Origin: an uncultured Clostridia bacterium
Lineage (GTDB): Bacteria > Bacillota > Clostridia > Christensenellales > Borkfalkiaceae
Length of the DNA: 64,000 nt
NCBI GenBank assembly: GCA_947629095.1
Contig: CANRCK010000006.1
Coordinates: 1-64,000, forward strand
Direction of reading: 5' to 3'
Part shown: piece after piece, positions 60,563-64,000 of the stretch
Position numbering within the stretch: position 1 is the stretch's first letter
Layout of the letters: every line of letters starts with the position of its first letter
The notes under the pieces: generated by a model
The model's database searches: none
Told to the model about the DNA's origin: nothing
What the model saw: the letters and a program-made list of their open reading frames with translations, nothing else
Translations under genes and position numbers: made by a program

Positions 60563-60987
60563 CGGGATTAAAACAAATCAGCCTGGATGGATTCCAGGTT
60601 GTAAACAGTAATCTGTTTTGTAGCTTATATGCGCCGTATATGACTATATGGTGTGATTCGATTTCTTTCAGTCAAGCGGTATACACGGGGATGAACAACT
60701 GCGAGGCCATCACCATTATGCTAAACAAGGAAATGAAGGGCATATTGATATCGGCGGCGGCATCGAACTCGGTCAACGCCATAAATTGGAAAAAGAGCAA
60801 GAACGTTTCAAAGTACTGCAAACTGAGTTGCGCTACTTTCTGTAAGCAGTTATTTGAAGAATGGAATTTGGATACGACCGCCAGATACAAAGCAATGGGG
60901 CGAATGGTGCAAGTTGATAAGAGAGTGATGATGTTGTTTGAGTTCGGCAATGCGGAAAAATGGAAAGGCGAAAAAACGGTGAAGTGA
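60553..60987 (+). CDS. Integrase-like module protein, copy 3
   Basis: A 144-residue, shorter copy: SLDGFQVVNSNLF, ITIMLNKEMKGILI, and WNLDTTARYKAMGR followed by MMLFEFG. The terminal PEEW...FG part is missing. It overlaps copy 2 by ten bases. The HPxE(K/R) loop seen in the first two copies is degenerate. Confidence 0.75.
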   Translation: MEVAGLKQISLDGFQVVNSNLFCSLYAPYMTIWCDSISFSQAVYTGMNNCEAITIMLNKEMKGILISAAASNSVNAINWKKSKNVSKYCKLSCATFCKQLFEEWNLDTTARYKAMGRMVQVDKRVMMLFEFGNAEKWKGEKTVK

Positions 60988-60988
60988 T

Positions 60989-61354
60989 ATGACGGACGCA
61001 ACATATATATCCTTTTATAGCAAGTCCGGTTGCATACGGGTATTCAAAGCGTCTGTCAGGGCAATCGGTTTGCCGAAATTTATTCGGTTTAGGATAAACA
61101 AAGATGCAACGCTACTTATAGTAGAGCCGTTTGACAGAATAACTTTGACTTCGTTCCGTGTGCCTAAAAACCTGGAAGAAGACGATGGGAATATGGAAGT
61201 GTACAGTAAAGGCCTTATTCGCGGACTTATTCAACGCCTTGGCTGGATTAACGGTCGCTCATATCGCGTCCCAGGCAAGGTTCTGCCAAAGCAAAGCATG
61301 ATTTTATTCGATTTGTCCGAAGCCAAGGAAATATATAATGAGGCTTACGTTTAA
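60989..61354 (+). CDS. Integrase-like module protein, copy 4 (divergent)
   Basis: A 121-residue, most diverged copy: the C-terminal half still reads LGWINGRSYRVPGK followed by MILFDLSE, matching the W..YR..G...F(D/E/N) pattern of the others, but the N-terminal strand pattern is loose. One base after copy 3. Relationship is inferred from this motif and from position. Confidence 0.6.
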   Translation: MTDATYISFYSKSGCIRVFKASVRAIGLPKFIRFRINKDATLLIVEPFDRITLTSFRVPKNLEEDDGNMEVYSKGLIRGLIQRLGWINGRSYRVPGKVLPKQSMILFDLSEAKEIYNEAYV

Positions 61355-61356
61355 AC

Positions 61357-61383
61357 GAGCTGTTGCGAAATTTGCAACAGCTC
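61357..61383 (+). terminator. Hairpin after the module array
   Basis: GAGCTGTTGC-gaaattt-GCAACAGCTC; perfect 10-bp stem but no U run, so it may be a weak terminator. Confidence 0.5.
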
Positions 61384-61394
61384 ATATCGCTATA

Positions 61395-61423
61395 TTGACT
61401 TGTTAAAGGTCGTAATTTATAAT
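61395..61423 (+). promoter_or_regulatory. Promoter of the 425-aa gene
   Basis: TTGACT (61395-61400), 17-base spacer, TATAAT (61418-61423). Confidence 0.75.
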
Positions 61424-61443
61424 TGAGGGAGATGGTAACAGGT

Positions 61444-62721
61444 ATGGATAAAAAGATTACGGCTCCGCAGATGCACAGGTTGGAGCATGATTACAACTTA
61501 AGCTTGGGAAAACAAAGCATGATATCCGAGAGTTCCATGACGCTTTTGAACGGAATAATAGACAAATTAAGCGTTATAAAATGCGATGGCGATGACGAGC
61601 ATTGGTACTTTTGGGTAGAAGTTCCGAGAGGGAAGATTGAAGACTTCGGAGATTATGAAGAATTACACGACTTCGGTGATTACGATACTTACGAAGAGTT
61701 TGAAAAAGCCTGGAAAGAGTGGTTTCCGGATAGCCTGTATTGGTATGAGATACACGTTGCGGCGCATAAAGGGTATGCTACGGTTTTAATCAATAACTCT
61801 GCCGTTATAGCCGTAGCACCCGATATGGTATATGCCGAAACGGATAATTTTGGGGATTTTCTGCAATTTTTGAACGATGAAGTGGATGCGCTTATAAAAT
61901 CCATCAAAGACGGTAACTATGAGCGATATGTCAATTCCGCTATGCCTTATAAGTACAGAATGGGAACTATATTGCGCAGCGATCTGTGGCAGATTATCCC
62001 TAACAGCCGAAAACACGACCTCGGTGATTTAACCGAGGCGGAAATTAAGCGGTTTACGGAATTTTACAATGAACAGGACGGCGGCAATACTAAAAAGCCG
62101 AAGAATCGCATAAAAAGCATGACGGCGCAAATGTATTACGATATTTGCGCGATATGCTATACTGCGGCAAGGTTCGAAAGCATCAACGGCAGAACGCCGA
62201 AAGCTATGTACGAAAGATTTGCGGATGACCGCGATGGTGGGCTGAAAAGTATCGAAGACGATTCTGCCGAGGCTTTTGATTATTGGTACAATCTGTCCGA
62301 TGATAAAAAGTGGGAGTTGCAGAACAGTAGTCACCAATGGGAAATATCAATGGGCAGTACCTATACTCGGATACACTTATATGTATGGCACGATGAGGAG
62401 GGGTATTACCTTATGCTGGCGGGCGGTGTGCATTGCAGAAGCATAGAAGTAGTACGGATGTACAATGCAATGCGTGAGAAAGATATACCGGTAGTTCTAA
62501 ACGGACATAAACAGATATTGAATATGCTCCAAGGTACGGACGAAGTCGGTATTGTGCCTTGTTCGGATAATCCGTCCCAATATTGGTATGGCGGCTTCCC
62601 GAAAAGCGGTGTTATATCGTTTTTCAACATAGACGATGACTTTACCGAGGAGCAGACGGCGCAGATAATCCAAAAGGCTACATGGTTCAATATCCAAATA
62701 CCGACCTTGAAATCCAATTAG
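61444..62721 (+). CDS. Uncharacterised island protein (425 aa)
   Basis: I do not recognise this protein. It is soluble and acidic, rich in Trp, Tyr and Asp, with short stretches such as DFGDYEELHDFGDYDTYEEF, and no signal or membrane segment. Start 61444 is chosen by promoter position and the purine-rich GAGGGAGATGG upstream; 61432 is an alternative. It has its own promoter, separate from the recombinase array, so it may be a cargo gene of the island. Confidence 0.7.
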   Translation: MDKKITAPQMHRLEHDYNLSLGKQSMISESSMTLLNGIIDKLSVIKCDGDDEHWYFWVEVPRGKIEDFGDYEELHDFGDYDTYEEFEKAWKEWFPDSLYWYEIHVAAHKGYATVLINNSAVIAVAPDMVYAETDNFGDFLQFLNDEVDALIKSIKDGNYERYVNSAMPYKYRMGTILRSDLWQIIPNSRKHDLGDLTEAEIKRFTEFYNEQDGGNTKKPKNRIKSMTAQMYYDICAICYTAARFESINGRTPKAMYERFADDRDGGLKSIEDDSAEAFDYWYNLSDDKKWELQNSSHQWEISMGSTYTRIHLYVWHDEEGYYLMLAGGVHCRSIEVVRMYNAMREKDIPVVLNGHKQILNMLQGTDEVGIVPCSDNPSQYWYGGFPKSGVISFFNIDDDFTEEQTAQIIQKATWFNIQIPTLKSN

Positions 62722-62825
62722 CTTTTATTCGACACCAATATTTAAAAGAGTTTAAAACTCTACACCTTTTCACTGGATAAATGAACGTAATCACGATATA
62801 ATGCTATGCTATAGGAGAAATCGAG

Positions 62826-62999
62826 ATGGGCAGAAAGGTCAGTGATTACAAAGTGCTTATCGAAGGAATAGTCTATTCCCTTAAAAAGGAAAAGACATTA
62901 TCGGGTGCAGAGGTGGAAAAGATATATAAATCTGTCCTGCGAGGCAAGACGCTGAAACATCTATGTGATGAGAATTATTATGGAAAAAACAAGATTTGA
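62826..62999 (+). CDS. Small uncharacterised protein (57 aa) coupled to the second recombinase
   Basis: A basic helical protein (MGRKVSDYKVLIEGIVYSLK at the start) whose last 20 bases overlap the recombinase start at 62980. RBS AGGAGA at 62813-62818. The overlap implies translational coupling; it might be a recombination directionality or regulatory factor, which is inference from position only. Confidence 0.6.
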   Translation: MGRKVSDYKVLIEGIVYSLKKEKTLSGAEVEKIYKSVLRGKTLKHLCDENYYGKNKI

Positions 63000-64000
63000 T
63001 ATTCCGTTTGAAGTCATCACAATAGAAGCAAAACCTCAAAAGGCTACCGAAGAAGACCAAGAAAGCAAGATGCGCCTCAGAGTCTGTGCTTATGCACGTG
63101 TATCGACAGAGCGTGAGGAACAGGAGTATAGCTTTGACAGGCAAGTAGAGTATTATAAAAAGTATATTCAAGAAAGGGCTGATTGGCAGTTTGTCGGTAT
63201 GTATGCGGATTTAGGATTAAGCGGTAAAAATAAAAAGCGTCCGCAATTTATGGAGATGCTTGAAAAGTGCCGAAATGGGCAAATCGACAGAATAATTACC
63301 AAATCTATTAGCAGATTCGCCCGCAATACCATAGATTGCTTGCAGACCGTGCGAGAATTGAAAGATAAGGGTATAGGTGTATATTTTGAAAAGGAAGCAC
63401 TTGATTCATTAGCACCGGGCGTTGACCTGGTGCTTTCCATTATGGCAGTATTTGCCGAGGAAGAAAGTCGTAGCATATCTAAGAATATAAAATGGGCAAT
63501 ACAAAAGAGATTTGCAAAAGGGCAAGCAACCATAGTTACAAAACGTTTTCTTGGCTATACGAGAGGGGATAGTCATGACATAGTAATCGTTCCGATAGAG
63601 GCATTGGTAGTTAGAAAAATATACGAACTTTATATAGGCGGCATGAGTTTGTACCAGATATGCGAAGCATTGGAAAACGAAAAAATATTGACATCGAGCG
63701 GAAATATGAAATGGCAAATTTCAACCATATTAGTTATTCTGCAAAACGAGAAATATACCGGAGACTGTTTATTGCAAAAAACTTATTCTCCCGATTTCCT
63801 ATCTACTAAGAGATATCGTAATAACGGACAGGTTAAAAGTTACTATATTAAAAAGCATCACGCGCCGATTGTCCAGGAACAGTTATTTAATCAAGTGCAG
63901 GAAGAGATAAAGCGGAGGAGAGAGATTCAAAAGGCGGTAGTACGCAGTAAGTATTCTAATAAGTATCCCTTAAGCGGCAAGATAATATGTGGGGAGTGTG
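62980..64000 (+). CDS. Large serine recombinase, 3' end beyond window
   Basis: At least 340 residues. Resolvase domain with the nucleophile Ser42 in CAYARVST, DLGLSGKN and SISRFARN; the Recombinase domain follows (LGYTRGD, NEKYTGDCLLQK). The last residues before the edge (SGKIICGEC) start the zinc ribbon, so this copy has the orthodox architecture missing from the 58132 protein. It should catalyse integration or excision of the element. Confidence 0.93.
   Translation, partial: MEKTRFDIPFEVITIEAKPQKATEEDQESKMRLRVCAYARVSTEREEQEYSFDRQVEYYKKYIQERADWQFVGMYADLGLSGKNKKRPQFMEMLEKCRNGQIDRIITKSISRFARNTIDCLQTVRELKDKGIGVYFEKEALDSLAPGVDLVLSIMAVFAEEESRSISKNIKWAIQKRFAKGQATIVTKRFLGYTRGDSHDIVIVPIEALVVRKIYELYIGGMSLYQICEALENEKILTSSGNMKWQISTILVILQNEKYTGDCLLQKTYSPDFLSTKRYRNNGQVKSYYIKKHHAPIVQEQLFNQVQEEIKRRREIQKAVVRSKYSNKYPLSGKIICGEC

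Larger units (their letters stand above)
55065..64000. mobile_element. Accessory island with serine recombinases (right end outside window)
   Basis: AT-richer sequence, two serine recombinases, an XRE repressor with divergent operators, a RepA-like ATPase and several unknown genes indicate an integrated mobile element. The left limit is placed at the noncoding junction near 54.7-55.0 kb; the right limit lies beyond the window. No conjugation or capsid genes are in view, so type (transposon, ICE or phage relic) is undetermined. Confidence 0.7.

Overview
The window looks like chromosome from a Gram-positive anaerobe of the Bacillota, most likely a gut-type Clostridia lineage. The evidence is gene order and content: ylxM-ffh-rpsP-khpA-rimM-trmD-rbgA-rnhB-rplS, trmFO-hslV-hslU, DegV, two YitT proteins, ECF S components (RibU, ThiT) behind FMN and TPP riboswitches, and many strong TTGACA/TATAAT promoters. 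No rRNA or marker protein fixes the genus, so the finer assignment is inference.

Layout. 0-9 kb: a tRNA-Gln, sugar-acid metabolism (an SDR dehydrogenase, a KDPG-type aldolase), a MATE exporter divergent from an AraC regulator, a TetR regulator divergent from two membrane proteins, and a tandem pair of YitT proteins. 9-18 kb: an aminotransferase, threonine synthase, TrpRS, a four-gene operon (DUF5685-like, J-domain-like, membrane protein, RumA-type methyltransferase) and a membrane protein with a HELSH motif. 18-27 kb: surface functions, namely a cysteine-ladder protein with Listeria-Bacteroides-type repeats, an 1102-residue lipoprotein of repeated beta-sandwich-like units, a peroxiredoxin, a family 4 glycosidase with the CHEV motif, and an AT-rich cassette in which an XRE repressor faces a BspA-type LRR gene and a gene built from near-identical 48-bp repeats. 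27-31 kb: ThiT with a TPP riboswitch, an orphan noncoding transcription unit carrying two mini-ORFs, and a CPA2 antiporter. 31-53 kb: dense housekeeping genes for SRP, ribosome assembly, tRNA modification, competence and repair, topoisomerase I, HslVU, HisRS, thioredoxin, GlyA and DegV.

53-64 kb: an FMN riboswitch with ribU, two phage lysis-type membrane genes without an endolysin, and then an AT-richer accessory island running off the right edge. The island carries an XRE repressor with a 13-bp inverted repeat, a RepA-like ATPase, and a serine recombinase whose C-terminus is an integrase-like module. That module recurs in the next three genes. An orthodox large serine recombinase is cut by the window end.

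Several families of short interspersed palindromic repeats lie between housekeeping genes. The most unusual items are the orphan RNA at about 28.9-29.3 kb, the four-copy module array at 58.1-61.4 kb, and the 48-bp repeat gene.
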